Positions 18,959 to 27,093 of a stretch of DNA of 64,000 nucleotides are shown piece after piece. The position numbers were made by a program, and so were the translations under genes. Source of the stretch: Devosia sp. MC521 (GTDB lineage: Bacteria > Pseudomonadota > Alphaproteobacteria > Rhizobiales > Devosiaceae). The notes below the pieces were generated by a model, which was not told the origin of the DNA, did no database searches, and was given only the letters and a program-made list of their open reading frames with translations. Numbering within the stretch: position 1 is the stretch's first letter; the number at the start of each line of letters is the position of its first letter. Where the stretch lies: the NCBI RefSeq assembly GCF_014127105.1, contig NZ_CP059902.1:1-64000 (forward strand). Direction: 5' to 3'.

Positions 18959-19824
18959 TGCTTGTCGCTCGATTGCTGGTGCGTTTCATTGCCCTTCTCG
19001 CCGTAGAGAACGAGCGGGCGCTCGTCGTCCGTCAGCACCGAGAGGTGGCGCGGATCATCATCGTCATGAAGGCCTGCGCCAGACAGAACGAAATGGCGCA
19101 AGACGCCGCCAAAAGCGACTTCGAGCTTTTCGCGGGTGAAAATTTCTGGCGTGGGGCCATAGGCGAGGACAGTGCCTTTGACCAATACTGTGCGGTCGCA
19201 GAACTCGGGCACAGAGCCCAGATTATGGGTGGAGACAAGGATCACCTTGCCCTCGTCACGAAGGTCGCGCAGCAGGGCAATAATGGCATCCTCGGTTTTG
19301 ACATCGACGCCGGTGAAGGGTTCGTCGAGGAGGATGACTTCGCCTTCCTGTGCGAGGGCGCGGGCCAGAAACACACGCTTCTTTTGGCCGCCGGAAAGTT
19401 CACCGATCTGCCGCTTGGCATAGGCGGTCATATCCACGCGCGCCAAAGCGGACGCGACTTTTTCCCGGTCCACAGGGCGCGGTATGCGCAGCATGTTCAT
19501 GTGACCAAAGCGGCCCATCATCACCACGTCTTCAACGAGCACTGGGAAATTCCAGTCAACGTCTTCGGACTGAGGCACATAGGCGACCTTGTTTTGGCGC
19601 TGGGCGTTTTTGCCATCAATGCCCAAAATCGAAATGCGGCCGGAGACCACGGGCACGAAGCCCATGATCGCCTTAAAAATGGTCGACTTGCCCGCGCCAT
19701 TGACGCCAACCAAAGCGGTGATGGAGCCGCGCGGGCTAGAGAAACTGGCCTGTTTGAGCGCCGTTGTGCCGTTGCGATAGGCTACGGTGATATTGTCGAC
19801 CAGAATCCCATCAGCGTCGGTCAT
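18955..19824 (-). CDS. sitB: Mn/Fe ABC transporter ATP-binding protein SitB-like
   Basis: The ATPase of the importer, 289 residues. Walker [15 protein letters not shown]-loop region [14 protein letters not shown], signature [17 protein letters not shown], Walker [13 protein letters not shown] and H-loop STHNLG are all intact. The YVPQ..DVDW element is typical of Mn/Zn transporter ATPases. A C-terminal extension of about 40 residues ([20 protein letters not shown]) is acidic. It overlaps sitA at its start and sitC at its end. Confidence 0.94.
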   Translation of the reverse strand: MTDADGILVDNITVAYRNGTTALKQASFSSPRGSITALVGVNGAGKSTIFKAIMGFVPVVSGRISILGIDGKNAQRQNKVAYVPQSEDVDWNFPVLVEDVVMMGRFGHMNMLRIPRPVDREKVASALARVDMTAYAKRQIGELSGGQKKRVFLARALAQEGEVILLDEPFTGVDVKTEDAIIALLRDLRDEGKVILVSTHNLGSVPEFCDRTVLVKGTVLAYGPTPEIFTREKLEVAFGGVLRHFVLSGAGLHDDDDPRHLSVLTDDERPLVLYGEKGNETHQQSSDKQ

Positions 19825-20711
19825 TTCGTCAAGCCTTGTGCGATCGTTGTCGTCGTCACGCGCAGAAGGTCCAAATAGGTCGGCACTGGACCATCAGGTT
19901 CTGAGAGTGAATCGACATAGAGAACGCCGCCATAGGCTATTCCGGTCTCGCGCGCCACTTGTTCCGCAGGGCTCGAGGAAATGGTCGATTCGGAGAAGAT
20001 CACCGGAATAGAATTTTCGCGGACGGCATCGATCACATCGCGCACCTGACGCGGCGAGCCTTGCTGATCGGAATTCATAGGCCAGAGATAAAGCTCTTTG
20101 AGACCAAAGTCGCGCGTCAGATAAGAAAACGCACCTTCCGAGCTGACGAGCCAGCGCTTGTCTCCTGGCACGCCAGCGAGGGCTTGGCGGATGGGTTCGG
20201 CAGTGGCTGTGATCTGCGCGCTATAGGCTTGTGCGTTGGCGGCGTAGATTTCCGCATTGGCAGGGTCCACCTCAGCGAAGGCCTTGCGAATGTTTTCGAC
20301 ATAAATGAGCGCGTCGGTCGGCGACATCCACGCATGGGGGTTGGGCTTGCCTTCGTAGGGGCCTTTGCCAATGCCGATAGGCGCGATGCCATCGGTCAGC
20401 ACATAGCTTGGGACATCAGGAAGATTGCCCAGGAATTGCTCGAACCATTGTTCGAGATTGAGGCCGTTCCACAAGACGACATCGGCGTCCTGCGCTGCCA
20501 AGAGGTCGCCGGGGGTTGGCTGGTAGTTGTGGATTTCCGCGCCGGGCTTGGTGATCGAGACGACGTCGGCGGCGTCACCCGCAACATTGCGCGCCATATC
20601 CGCGAGAATGGTGAAGCTCGTGACGGCCTTTATACGCTCCTGGGCAATGGCAGGCATGGTGAAGGCAGCAGTGGCGAGCAGGGTGGCGACAAGAAAACTT
20701 CGACGAAGCAT
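19821..20711 (-). CDS. sitA: Mn/Fe-binding periplasmic protein SitA-like
   Basis: The periplasmic metal-binding protein, cluster A-I family, 296 residues from ATG 20711. The signal peptide is [20 protein letters not shown]. Metal ligands are predicted in [11 protein letters not shown] (His), NPHAWMSP (His), SSEGAFSYL (Glu) and IFSESTISS (Glu), a His2-Glu/Asp set. There is no His-rich loop as in ZnuA, which argues for Mn/Fe. [18 protein letters not shown] is typical of the SitA/MntC group. A longer frame to 20846 exists but lacks a signal peptide. It is the first gene of sitABCD and lies directly downstream of the operator at 20745. Confidence 0.93.
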   Translation of the reverse strand: MLRRSFLVATLLATAAFTMPAIAQERIKAVTSFTILADMARNVAGDAADVVSITKPGAEIHNYQPTPGDLLAAQDADVVLWNGLNLEQWFEQFLGNLPDVPSYVLTDGIAPIGIGKGPYEGKPNPHAWMSPTDALIYVENIRKAFAEVDPANAEIYAANAQAYSAQITATAEPIRQALAGVPGDKRWLVSSEGAFSYLTRDFGLKELYLWPMNSDQQGSPRQVRDVIDAVRENSIPVIFSESTISSSPAEQVARETGIAYGGVLYVDSLSEPDGPVPTYLDLLRVTTTTIAQGLTK

Positions 20712-20744
20712 GAATGTTCCTAGGATGAGACGAATAGGTTGCAG

Positions 20745-20780
20745 TTGCAAATCATTTGCAAGAAGCGACTTGTATGTCAA
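20745..20780 (-). promoter_or_regulatory. Mur/Fur-type operator and promoter of sitABCD
   Basis: TTGCAAATCATTTGCAA at 20745-20761 is a perfect 8-1-8 palindrome. On the minus strand a -35 box TTGACA (20775-20780) lies 13 bases upstream of it, so the palindrome covers the predicted -10 region. It is about 35 bases upstream of sitA. From memory this shape matches the Mur box of Rhizobiales sit operons; the match has not been checked against a motif database. Confidence 0.75.
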
Positions 20781-20866
20781 CACACGTGTGGAAAGTTTTT
20801 TGAGAATGAAAAAAGGCACTTGCTCAAAGCGGAAGGGATGGGGCATATGCGGGTCAACGAACTGAT

Positions 20867-20941
20867 GCGCCCTTCGTCTATCGGTTAGGACGGCACCCTT
20901 TCACGGTGCAGAGAGGGGTTCGATTCCCCTAGGGCGTACCA
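20867..20941 (+). tRNA. tRNA-Glu (UUC), copy 1
   Basis: 75 bases beginning GCGCCCUUCGUCUA. Acceptor stem GCGCCCT pairs with AGGGCGT (last pair G-U). The D arm has GGTTAGGACGGC. The anticodon stem GCACC/GGTGC encloses CTTTCAC with anticodon TTC (Glu). The T arm is GAGGGGTTCGATTCCCCT. CCA is encoded. Confidence 0.97.
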
Positions 20942-20946
20942 ATCGT

Positions 20947-20967
20947 GCTTCACGAAACACGTGAAGC
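20947..20967 (+). other. Hairpin in the spacer between the two tRNA-Glu genes
   Basis: GCTTCACG pairs perfectly with CGTGAAGC over a five-base loop AAACA. It has no T tract, so it is more likely a processing or stability element of a joint tRNA transcript than a terminator. Confidence 0.5.
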
Positions 20968-20999
20968 GAAGGCTTATGATGATCTTCGGATCACGGTAT

Positions 21000-21074
21000 G
21001 CGCCCTTCGTCTATCGGTTAGGACGGCACCCTTTCACGGTGCAGAGAGGGGTTCGATTCCCCTAGGGCGTACCA
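21000..21074 (+). tRNA. tRNA-Glu (UUC), copy 2
   Basis: Identical over all 75 bases to the copy at 20867, with the same anticodon TTC and encoded CCA. The direct repeat also extends one to two bases upstream (ATG). The 58-base spacer is not repeated. Confidence 0.97.
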
Positions 21075-21218
21075 TTTTCTAAGCCTGAGATCAGCAAATC
21101 CAACTACATTGCTGAACGCTTCATTCAAGAAATGTAGCGTGTGCGTAAGAAATTGGACGCCGCCAGTTTACCGGTTTTCACGCAGTCCCGTCTCATCTAG
21201 TTTGCGCGCGTCCGGGCA

Positions 21219-22478
21219 TTGTTGGAGCAGGGTTTGTCTTTTCATAGTCTCACGGCACGCGTTGCCACTGTCATGGCAGTCCTTGCTTGCCTCAGCATTT
21301 TTGTAGCTTGGGCGATTGTTGGAAACTACGCTGCCTACATAGGTGCGATCTTCGTTGTCCTTGCGTTCATTCCCACCGCGTTCGGGGCGCAGTGGAAGCA
21401 AGTTATGCTTGCGCCTTGGGTTTTGGCATTCGTGAGTGCGTTTTTCCTCGTAACGCTGGCTTTCAGTCTGCAGTCCGCCCACGGGAGTACGAACTTTATT
21501 GGTGACTTTGCACTTTTCGCACTCGCACCTGTCTTTGCAGTGGCCGCGCTGCCACTGGCGAAAAAGCGTTTTACGGTGATCCATCTCGGATGGATATTTT
21601 GGTCAGGCTCGGTAGTTGCGGCTGGCTGGGCCTTGTTCCGTCAATCCCAGGGAGTTTATCGCGGCACGGCCATAGAGTTGAGCCCGATTCATTTTGCGGA
21701 CCTTGCAATGATTTGTGGCTTCTTGGGGTTGGTGGTGCTGTTTGACACAGCCTCGCGTTGGCGCTGGCTTGCTCTGAGCGGCCCGGTCTTCGCAATTATT
21801 GCGGTGCTGATCGCCGAGACACGGTCTGCCGTATTGGTGGGCATTTGCCTCTCTGGGGTATGCGGCGTGTTCTTGTGGCGCGCGTGGTCGATCGAAACCT
21901 GGAAAAAACTGGTCGTATTGGCTTGCGTGCCCTTGTGCATGGTTGCGGCCTTCTATTTGGCAAGCCTGCTGGGTTTCGACAGGGCATTTCAGGTGTTCGA
22001 CGCCGTGGGGAAGACGCTGACTGGAGACGAAGGCCTAGATTCTTCCTCTTATGCCCGGGTTGAAATGTACCGCGCGGCGCTGATTGCTATCGCTGATTCA
22101 CCCTGGATTGGGCACGGTTGGCATGAACAGATTTCCGTAACGCTCGAGTACATGTCCGAGTATGCTCAACAGCGGTATGAATTGGAGAAATGGGGTTACA
22201 TCCATAACGACTTCCTGAGCTTAACAGTATCTGCGGGCCTTGCGGGTGCACTTGCATATTTCCTTGCCCTTGCGGCTCCGTTGTTGGCCGTGCGCTGGCG
22301 CTCTGGTCGTGATGAACGCCTTGTATTCGTTGCTGTGACGGCTTCTAGCGGCATTTTTCTATGTGGTATGACCGACGTGCTTTTCATGGTTGAGATCCCC
22401 AAGATCTTTTTGGTCATGACTGCGGCAGTGCTGTTTGTGTTGAGCGCCTCGAACCGGACATCAATCGCCCATGACTGA
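21219..22478 (+). CDS. O-antigen ligase family (Wzy/WaaL-like) membrane protein
   Basis: A 419-residue polytopic inner-membrane protein with about eleven hydrophobic segments. It has the long periplasmic loop that marks the Wzy_C/WaaL family, from about residue 260 to 330 (SSSYARVEMYRAALIAI, GHGWHEQISVT, KWGYIHNDFLSL). In this family such motifs (GHG, HND/HNxxL) lie near the ligase or polymerase site for polysaccharides on lipid carriers. The TTG start at 21219 is uncertain; ATG at 21273 is an alternative. Its stop overlaps the start of the first GT8 gene by eight bases, so they form an operon. Confidence 0.82.
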   Translation: MLEQGLSFHSLTARVATVMAVLACLSIFVAWAIVGNYAAYIGAIFVVLAFIPTAFGAQWKQVMLAPWVLAFVSAFFLVTLAFSLQSAHGSTNFIGDFALFALAPVFAVAALPLAKKRFTVIHLGWIFWSGSVVAAGWALFRQSQGVYRGTAIELSPIHFADLAMICGFLGLVVLFDTASRWRWLALSGPVFAIIAVLIAETRSAVLVGICLSGVCGVFLWRAWSIETWKKLVVLACVPLCMVAAFYLASLLGFDRAFQVFDAVGKTLTGDEGLDSSSYARVEMYRAALIAIADSPWIGHGWHEQISVTLEYMSEYAQQRYELEKWGYIHNDFLSLTVSAGLAGALAYFLALAAPLLAVRWRSGRDERLVFVAVTASSGIFLCGMTDVLFMVEIPKIFLVMTAAVLFVLSASNRTSIAHD

Positions 22479-23349
22479 CGTGATTCATATTGGCCTTTCA
22501 TTCGACGATAATTTTTGGGCGCCGGCCTATGCGACGATGCGGTCAATCTGTATCTCGACGCAGCGACGGAAAGATTTGGTTTTTCATCTGCTCCATTTCC
22601 CACTCAGCGATGAGCACCGTGCGGACTTGGAAAAGATCACCTCTGAATATGGCGCCAAGCTCAACTTCTATCCACTGGAGAGCCAACCAGATTTTCTGGC
22701 TCTGGTTCAGAACTTGCCCACCAGTGCGCGATGGCCTGCCATCGTTTATGCGCGTCTCGCGCTGACAAAGCTGCTGCCAGCGGATATCAGCCGGGTCATA
22801 TATCTTGATACTGACGTTCTCGTCCGCTGGCCGATCGAGAAGTTGTATGAGACGGATCTGGCCGGCGCTGACTTAGGCGCCGTGAAGGAGGCTTTGTCTC
22901 CTTTCATTCCTTTGCGTGCTGACATGCGCCAAAACGCTGATATCTTTGACGGGGCTGAGCCTTACTTTAATTCTGGGGTTCTGCTGATTGACCTGGATGC
23001 TTGGCGCAGAATTGACTTTCCTGCGGAGATCGCCGCGCTAGCCTCGAGCGGCGTACTGTCTCGCCTCTATTTTGATCAGGATATGCTCAACCTGATCTTC
23101 CGTGGTCGCTGGGCACAGCTTGAATGGCGCTGGAACACGATCGACGCTCACCCGGCACACGAGGCCCTCGATCCGGCAATTTTGCATTTCACTTACGCGA
23201 CGAAGCCTTGGGCACTGCGAGCGGGCATTATGCGCTCGACGGCTTATGCGCGTTGGTATCGCCACGTCATGACCAATGAGCTTTTCTATCGTTTCGCGCG
23301 CCATCGCTGGAAGCGTTGGTGGCTAAAGCGATTGGGTATTGGGCGTTAA
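22471..23349 (+). CDS. Glycosyltransferase family 8, copy 1
   Basis: A retaining GT8 enzyme (LgtC/WaaJ-like) that adds a hexose from a UDP-sugar to a glycan, 292 residues. The metal-binding DxD is in VIYLDTDVLVR. The acceptor-side part is EPYFNSGVLLIDLDAWR and FDQDMLNLIF. The C-terminal end is strongly basic and aromatic (RHRWKRWWLKRLGIGR), which can anchor the enzyme peripherally to the membrane. It is translationally coupled to the ligase-like gene. Substrate and acceptor are unknown. Confidence 0.9.
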   Translation: MTDVIHIGLSFDDNFWAPAYATMRSICISTQRRKDLVFHLLHFPLSDEHRADLEKITSEYGAKLNFYPLESQPDFLALVQNLPTSARWPAIVYARLALTKLLPADISRVIYLDTDVLVRWPIEKLYETDLAGADLGAVKEALSPFIPLRADMRQNADIFDGAEPYFNSGVLLIDLDAWRRIDFPAEIAALASSGVLSRLYFDQDMLNLIFRGRWAQLEWRWNTIDAHPAHEALDPAILHFTYATKPWALRAGIMRSTAYARWYRHVMTNELFYRFARHRWKRWWLKRLGIGR

Positions 23350-23419
23350 GGCGCAGTTGACAGCGGAATACCTATTGGTGAACAGCCATAGGCAAGCGCA
23401 AAAGCGGATGGAATGAACG

Positions 23420-24289
23420 ATGGCTATGCACATTGCCCTGACATTTGACGAGAATTTCTGGGCCCCAGCCTTCGCAACCATGCGGTCGGTTTGTTTATTT
23501 ACACAGACACCTGAAGAGCTGGTTTTTCACCTCTGCCACCGTACGCTGAGCCCGAGCCATAAGGCCGACCTTGAGGCAATACGAAAAGAGTTTGCCGTCG
23601 AGTTGCGCTGGTATGATCTCGATCAATCCGACCTTTTCCGAGACATTGCGACCCGCATGCCGGAGAACAAGCGTCTCTCCAACATCGTCTATGCTCGATT
23701 GATGATCGATAAGCTCGTTGGCCCGGACGTCGAGCGCATTCTGTATCTCGATTGCGATATGATGGTACGCGATGACGTACGCTACCTTTTTGATCTCGAT
23801 CTAGAGGGTAATTCCATCGCTGCAGTACGCGATACCGCGGGTGCACTGATCACCGGCGGTCGCGATCTCTTGGGCAATCGCGACATTTTTAATCCGGCGG
23901 ATTACTACTTCAACGCGGGCATGGTCCTGATCGACATTACCAAATGGCGTGAGGCGGACATTCTTGCTCGGATGGAAGAGGCTTACGCCACAGGGGTTAT
24001 GCAGCGCATTTACTACGACCAGGATCTGCTCAACCTCATTTTTAAGGGCAAGTGGCAGCGCCTCAATTGGCGCTGGAACCTTATTGACGCGCGCGTGGTC
24101 CACGAAAGCTTTGATCCTGCCATTGTTCACTACACGGGCGATATGAAGCCGTGGGGCACGCTTGCGGGTCTAGTCCGCACTGTCGCCTTTGCCCGCCTCT
24201 ATCGCCATGTCATGACCAATGAGCTGTTTTATCGCTTTGCCAAGCACCGTTGGAAGCGGTGGTGGAAGAAGACGCTGCGGATTGGCTGA
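23420..24289 (+). CDS. Glycosyltransferase family 8, copy 2
   Basis: A 289-residue paralogue of the preceding gene with DxD in ILYLDCDMMVRDD, ADYYFNAGMVLIDITKW and YDQDLLNLIF. The C-terminal tail YRHVMTNELFYRFA, followed by a basic aromatic end, is almost identical to that of copy 1, while the rest is clearly diverged. It starts 70 bases downstream of copy 1. The two probably add successive sugars to the same lipid-linked acceptor. Confidence 0.9.
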   Translation: MAMHIALTFDENFWAPAFATMRSVCLFTQTPEELVFHLCHRTLSPSHKADLEAIRKEFAVELRWYDLDQSDLFRDIATRMPENKRLSNIVYARLMIDKLVGPDVERILYLDCDMMVRDDVRYLFDLDLEGNSIAAVRDTAGALITGGRDLLGNRDIFNPADYYFNAGMVLIDITKWREADILARMEEAYATGVMQRIYYDQDLLNLIFKGKWQRLNWRWNLIDARVVHESFDPAIVHYTGDMKPWGTLAGLVRTVAFARLYRHVMTNELFYRFAKHRWKRWWKKTLRIG

Positions 24290-24292
24290 GGC

Positions 24293-25099
24293 CTAGACGC
24301 TGCTGGGGTCGAAGTTCTCGGCCGCGCAAAGCTGCGCAAGGGCGCTTCCTGCTTCAGGAAGAGGCATGTCGCCGCGACCGCGATTGGTCAGCTGACTGCG
24401 CCAGATATGAATGCCCAAGGTTTCGGGGGTTACTGACGATGCGAGGCTCGACCCCGCCTTGATCAGCTCGGGAATGCCTTCATAGGGCACGGGATAGAAA
24501 GTTGCGGCAGAGCGTACCTGATCCTTAAAGCCATGCTTTTGGACGTAATAGGTCAGGGCCATCGGGCCGGTCGCGCCATATTGCATGTGCTCAGGGGTGA
24601 CCCGATCGCCTAAAAGGCGGCGAATGGCCACTTCGTAGCGGCGCAGGGGCGGCAGGTGAGGCTCCAAGAGTGGACGCTTTTCCTGCGTAAAGATGGTCAT
24701 CAGATCGGCCAGCAGCGGCGCGTCGGCTGGGATGTGCAACACCGCGCCATTGATCGAGCCCGGGCGCTCCCAGGCGAAGAGATAGTCTGGCGGCCCCTCG
24801 ATGGCGCGGACGCAATAGATGTCGAGATCTGAATAGATGCCGAGGCCCGCTTTGAGAGCGGCGTAGCGGAAATGATCGGAGAAGACGCCCGGCGTGCCGC
24901 GGCCTTTGTAGAACACCAGCTTTTCTTGCGGCAGGACTTCATTGGCATCGTGCCACACCGCGCCTTCGGGCAGGTTCTCGACCCGTTCATAGGAATAGAC
25001 CGAAACCGGATGGCCGCGGCGGCGGAAGGAGATGATGGAGAGGTGCTCCAGCCAGCTGAGCGGGCCATGCCAAAAACTGACGATCGTGGGCAGGGTCAT
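24293..25099 (-). CDS. DXD-motif glycosyltransferase (Gly_transf_sug type)
   Basis: A 268-residue glycosyltransferase related to the Och1/capsular GT32 type, seen in FSDHFRYAALKAGLGIYSDLDIYC with the DxD in SDLDIY (written in parts: FSDHFRYAALKAGLG, IYSDLDIYC). An HIWRSQL segment near the end is typical of the fold. It is convergent with the GT8 operon, ending four bases after it. There is no signal peptide or membrane anchor, so it is probably a cytoplasmic surface-glycan enzyme. Confidence 0.85.
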   Translation of the reverse strand: MTLPTIVSFWHGPLSWLEHLSIISFRRRGHPVSVYSYERVENLPEGAVWHDANEVLPQEKLVFYKGRGTPGVFSDHFRYAALKAGLGIYSDLDIYCVRAIEGPPDYLFAWERPGSINGAVLHIPADAPLLADLMTIFTQEKRPLLEPHLPPLRRYEVAIRRLLGDRVTPEHMQYGATGPMALTYYVQKHGFKDQVRSAATFYPVPYEGIPELIKAGSSLASSVTPETLGIHIWRSQLTNRGRGDMPLPEAGSALAQLCAAENFDPSSV

Positions 25100-25153
25100 A
25101 GCGCCTCAGCAAGTTTGTTTGCCGCGCTCTAGCATGTTTGATGGAGCGGTTGA

Positions 25154-25178
25154 ACCGGGCAGATGGTCTCCGCCCGGT
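25154..25178 (-). terminator. Possible terminator of the ABC-2 exporter genes
   Basis: ACCGGGC pairs with GCCCGGT over an 11-base loop just beyond the permease stop. No T tract follows on the minus strand, so this is weak. Confidence 0.35.
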
Positions 25179-25187
25179 GATGCTGGT

Positions 25188-26078
25188 TTAGTTCGCTGCA
25201 GAGCGTCGGCGATATTCGGACGCCGCCACCATGAGAACGATGGCAACAACGACACCAATGCCCGCTTGCAGCCAATCATAGGTGGAGAGGAAGTGGGTGG
25301 TGAATTCACCCGTGTTCCAATTGGATGCGCCATCTAGCACCGAGCCGACATAGTCGGTGTCGATAGGCAATTGCGAGCGCGCGTTGAGGAACTCCCAAGT
25401 GCGGGTCGCAAAGGGATGGGGCCCGCCCAAGGCGACCCACTCAACCGATGAGATGAGGGCCGGCACAAAGAACGACAGAGGGATCGCCCAGCGTCCCACA
25501 GCGGTGGCCATAGACCCAACGAGAGCCATATAGGGCAGATACCAAAGGAGGCCCGCTGCGACGACGGCAAGGAAGAGGAGGCTCATCTGGCCAAAACTGC
25601 CGACAATCGCGCTCAGCAATTCCCCAGAGCCCAAGCCTGCGGCCATGCTGGCGACATAGGCGACGCCGTAGAGCAGCGCGAGGCTGATGAGCGCGACCGC
25701 AAAAACCGTACCGGGCAAGAGCGTGATGGCTGCGGTCAGCTTGGACATCAAAACCTTGAAGTCCGATACCGGCATGGACTTCCAAAACAACATGGCATTG
25801 TTGCGCTTGTCGGCCGCAAAGCCATCAGCGCAATAGAAGAACAGCACGAAGGCGAGGTACAGCAGCCAAGCGCCAGCCAGGCCCGCATAGCTGGCTTCAA
25901 ACACCCAAGTGGGCACGACCGTGGCCAATTGGCCAGTTGTGGTAAAGTCGACGCGATTAACGCCAAAGGCAAAAAGCGCGAGTGCCAAAACAACGGCAAC
26001 GAGCCCGAGCGGGGCGTAGAAGAACGCGCCCTTGTGTTCGAGAAACTCGCGGCGGATGAGGGCTACAAAACTCTTCAT
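25188..26078 (-). CDS. ABC-2 type transporter permease
   Basis: A 296-residue membrane protein with about six membrane segments (LGLVAVVLALALFAFGV, AITLLPGTVFAVALISLALL, GIGVVVAIVLMVAA). An extracytoplasmic stretch follows the first helix. Its start overlaps the end of the ATPase gene by four bases, so they form a two-gene exporter, family ABC-2. The substrate is unknown; candidates are a lipid, an antibiotic or a small peptide. The N-terminal segment KSFVALIRREFLEHKGAF is typical of this group. Confidence 0.85.
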   Translation of the reverse strand: MKSFVALIRREFLEHKGAFFYAPLGLVAVVLALALFAFGVNRVDFTTTGQLATVVPTWVFEASYAGLAGAWLLYLAFVLFFYCADGFAADKRNNAMLFWKSMPVSDFKVLMSKLTAAITLLPGTVFAVALISLALLYGVAYVASMAAGLGSGELLSAIVGSFGQMSLLFLAVVAAGLLWYLPYMALVGSMATAVGRWAIPLSFFVPALISSVEWVALGGPHPFATRTWEFLNARSQLPIDTDYVGSVLDGASNWNTGEFTTHFLSTYDWLQAGIGVVVAIVLMVAASEYRRRSAAN

Positions 26079-26974
26079 TTTGCGCCTCCCACACTGGTGG
26101 TGGGTCGTTCCATCATGGCAACGAAGAGATCGGAAATGGTTGGGGCGGACAGTCGGCCATAGGGTTCAAGACGATCGGCACCGATGCCATCAAAAATCAT
26201 GACAGTCTGGCCAAAGCGGGTTTCCTCATACACAGGATTGAGCGCGCGGGCGGCGTCTTGATGGGCAGGATCGCTGAGCACCAGTTGGGCGAAACGGGTT
26301 GAGACCGCATCCATGGGCGCATCCAAAATAATGGAGCCGTCTCGGATAAAAATGAGGTCGGTGAGCATGAATTCGATCTCATCCACCTGATGGGTGGTGA
26401 TGATCAACGTGCGTTCGCCGGTCATATAGTCTTCCAGCAGGCGCTTGTAGAACCGCTTGCGGTAGGTGATGTCGAGGCCAAGGGTTGGTTCATCGAGCAC
26501 CAAGAGCTTGGCATCAATCGCCATAACGACAGCTAGGTGGAGCTGCGCCAGCATGCCCTTTGAGAGGGCTTTGATTTTTGCGTCCGGTTTGACGTCCGTG
26601 CCCTCAAGAAAGCTCTTGGCCTTCTCAACGCTGAATTTGGGGTGGATGTCGCTGAGCATGGTGAAGAGCTCGCGCACGCGCAAGAAGCGCGGCAGGCTCG
26701 CCACATCGGAAATAAAGGCAACGTCCTGCATCAGACGCGCGCGGTGAGCGAAGGGGGCCTGACCCAAGACGGTCATCTTGCCCTGATAGCTGGTCAGGCC
26801 CAGCATGGCGTTGAGCGTCGTGGTCTTGCCCGCGCCATTGTGCCCGATCAAGCCATAGATGCGGCCCGGCGGGATGTCGAAATCTAGACCGTGCAGAATT
26901 TCTCGCCCACCGAAGGATTTCTTCAGGCCGCGTGCCGACACGATTGGCACAGGGGCGACGCTCGTCGTTGTCAT
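26075..26974 (-). CDS. ABC transporter ATP-binding protein
   Basis: A 299-residue ATPase partner of the ABC-2 permease. It has Walker A LIGHNGAGKTTTLNAML, Walker B LLVLDEPTLGLD and an H-loop TTHQVDEI. The signature motif reads LSKGMLAQLHL instead of the usual LSGGQ; the variant LSKG is known in ABC-2 exporters. ATG 26974 is preferred over the TTG one codon earlier. The C-terminal extension (residues about 215-300) is longer than in minimal ATPases and may be a regulatory domain. Confidence 0.9.
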   Translation of the reverse strand: MTTTSVAPVPIVSARGLKKSFGGREILHGLDFDIPPGRIYGLIGHNGAGKTTTLNAMLGLTSYQGKMTVLGQAPFAHRARLMQDVAFISDVASLPRFLRVRELFTMLSDIHPKFSVEKAKSFLEGTDVKPDAKIKALSKGMLAQLHLAVVMAIDAKLLVLDEPTLGLDITYRKRFYKRLLEDYMTGERTLIITTHQVDEIEFMLTDLIFIRDGSIILDAPMDAVSTRFAQLVLSDPAHQDAARALNPVYEETRFGQTVMIFDGIGADRLEPYGRLSAPTISDLFVAMMERPTTSVGGAK

Positions 26975-27093
26975 CAAGAATTGTCTTTCGGCTCAGAGCT
27001 GCGCCATGCAGCGGTCCAGTTATGTATCGAACGCGACACCATCGTCATGTGATGAGGGGGCGATTGCTTAGAGGATGAGGAAAGCCTAGGCGT

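Noticed and set aside
17277-20711. Zinc importer (ZnuABC) as the identity of the ABC-3 operon
   Set aside because: SitA has no His-rich loop, there are two permeases, and the operator is Mur-like rather than Zur-like.
20867-21074. Tandem tRNA-Glu pair as attachment sites of an integrated element
   Set aside because: The copies enclose only a 58-base spacer, and no integrase or phage gene lies near. Simple tRNA duplication is enough.
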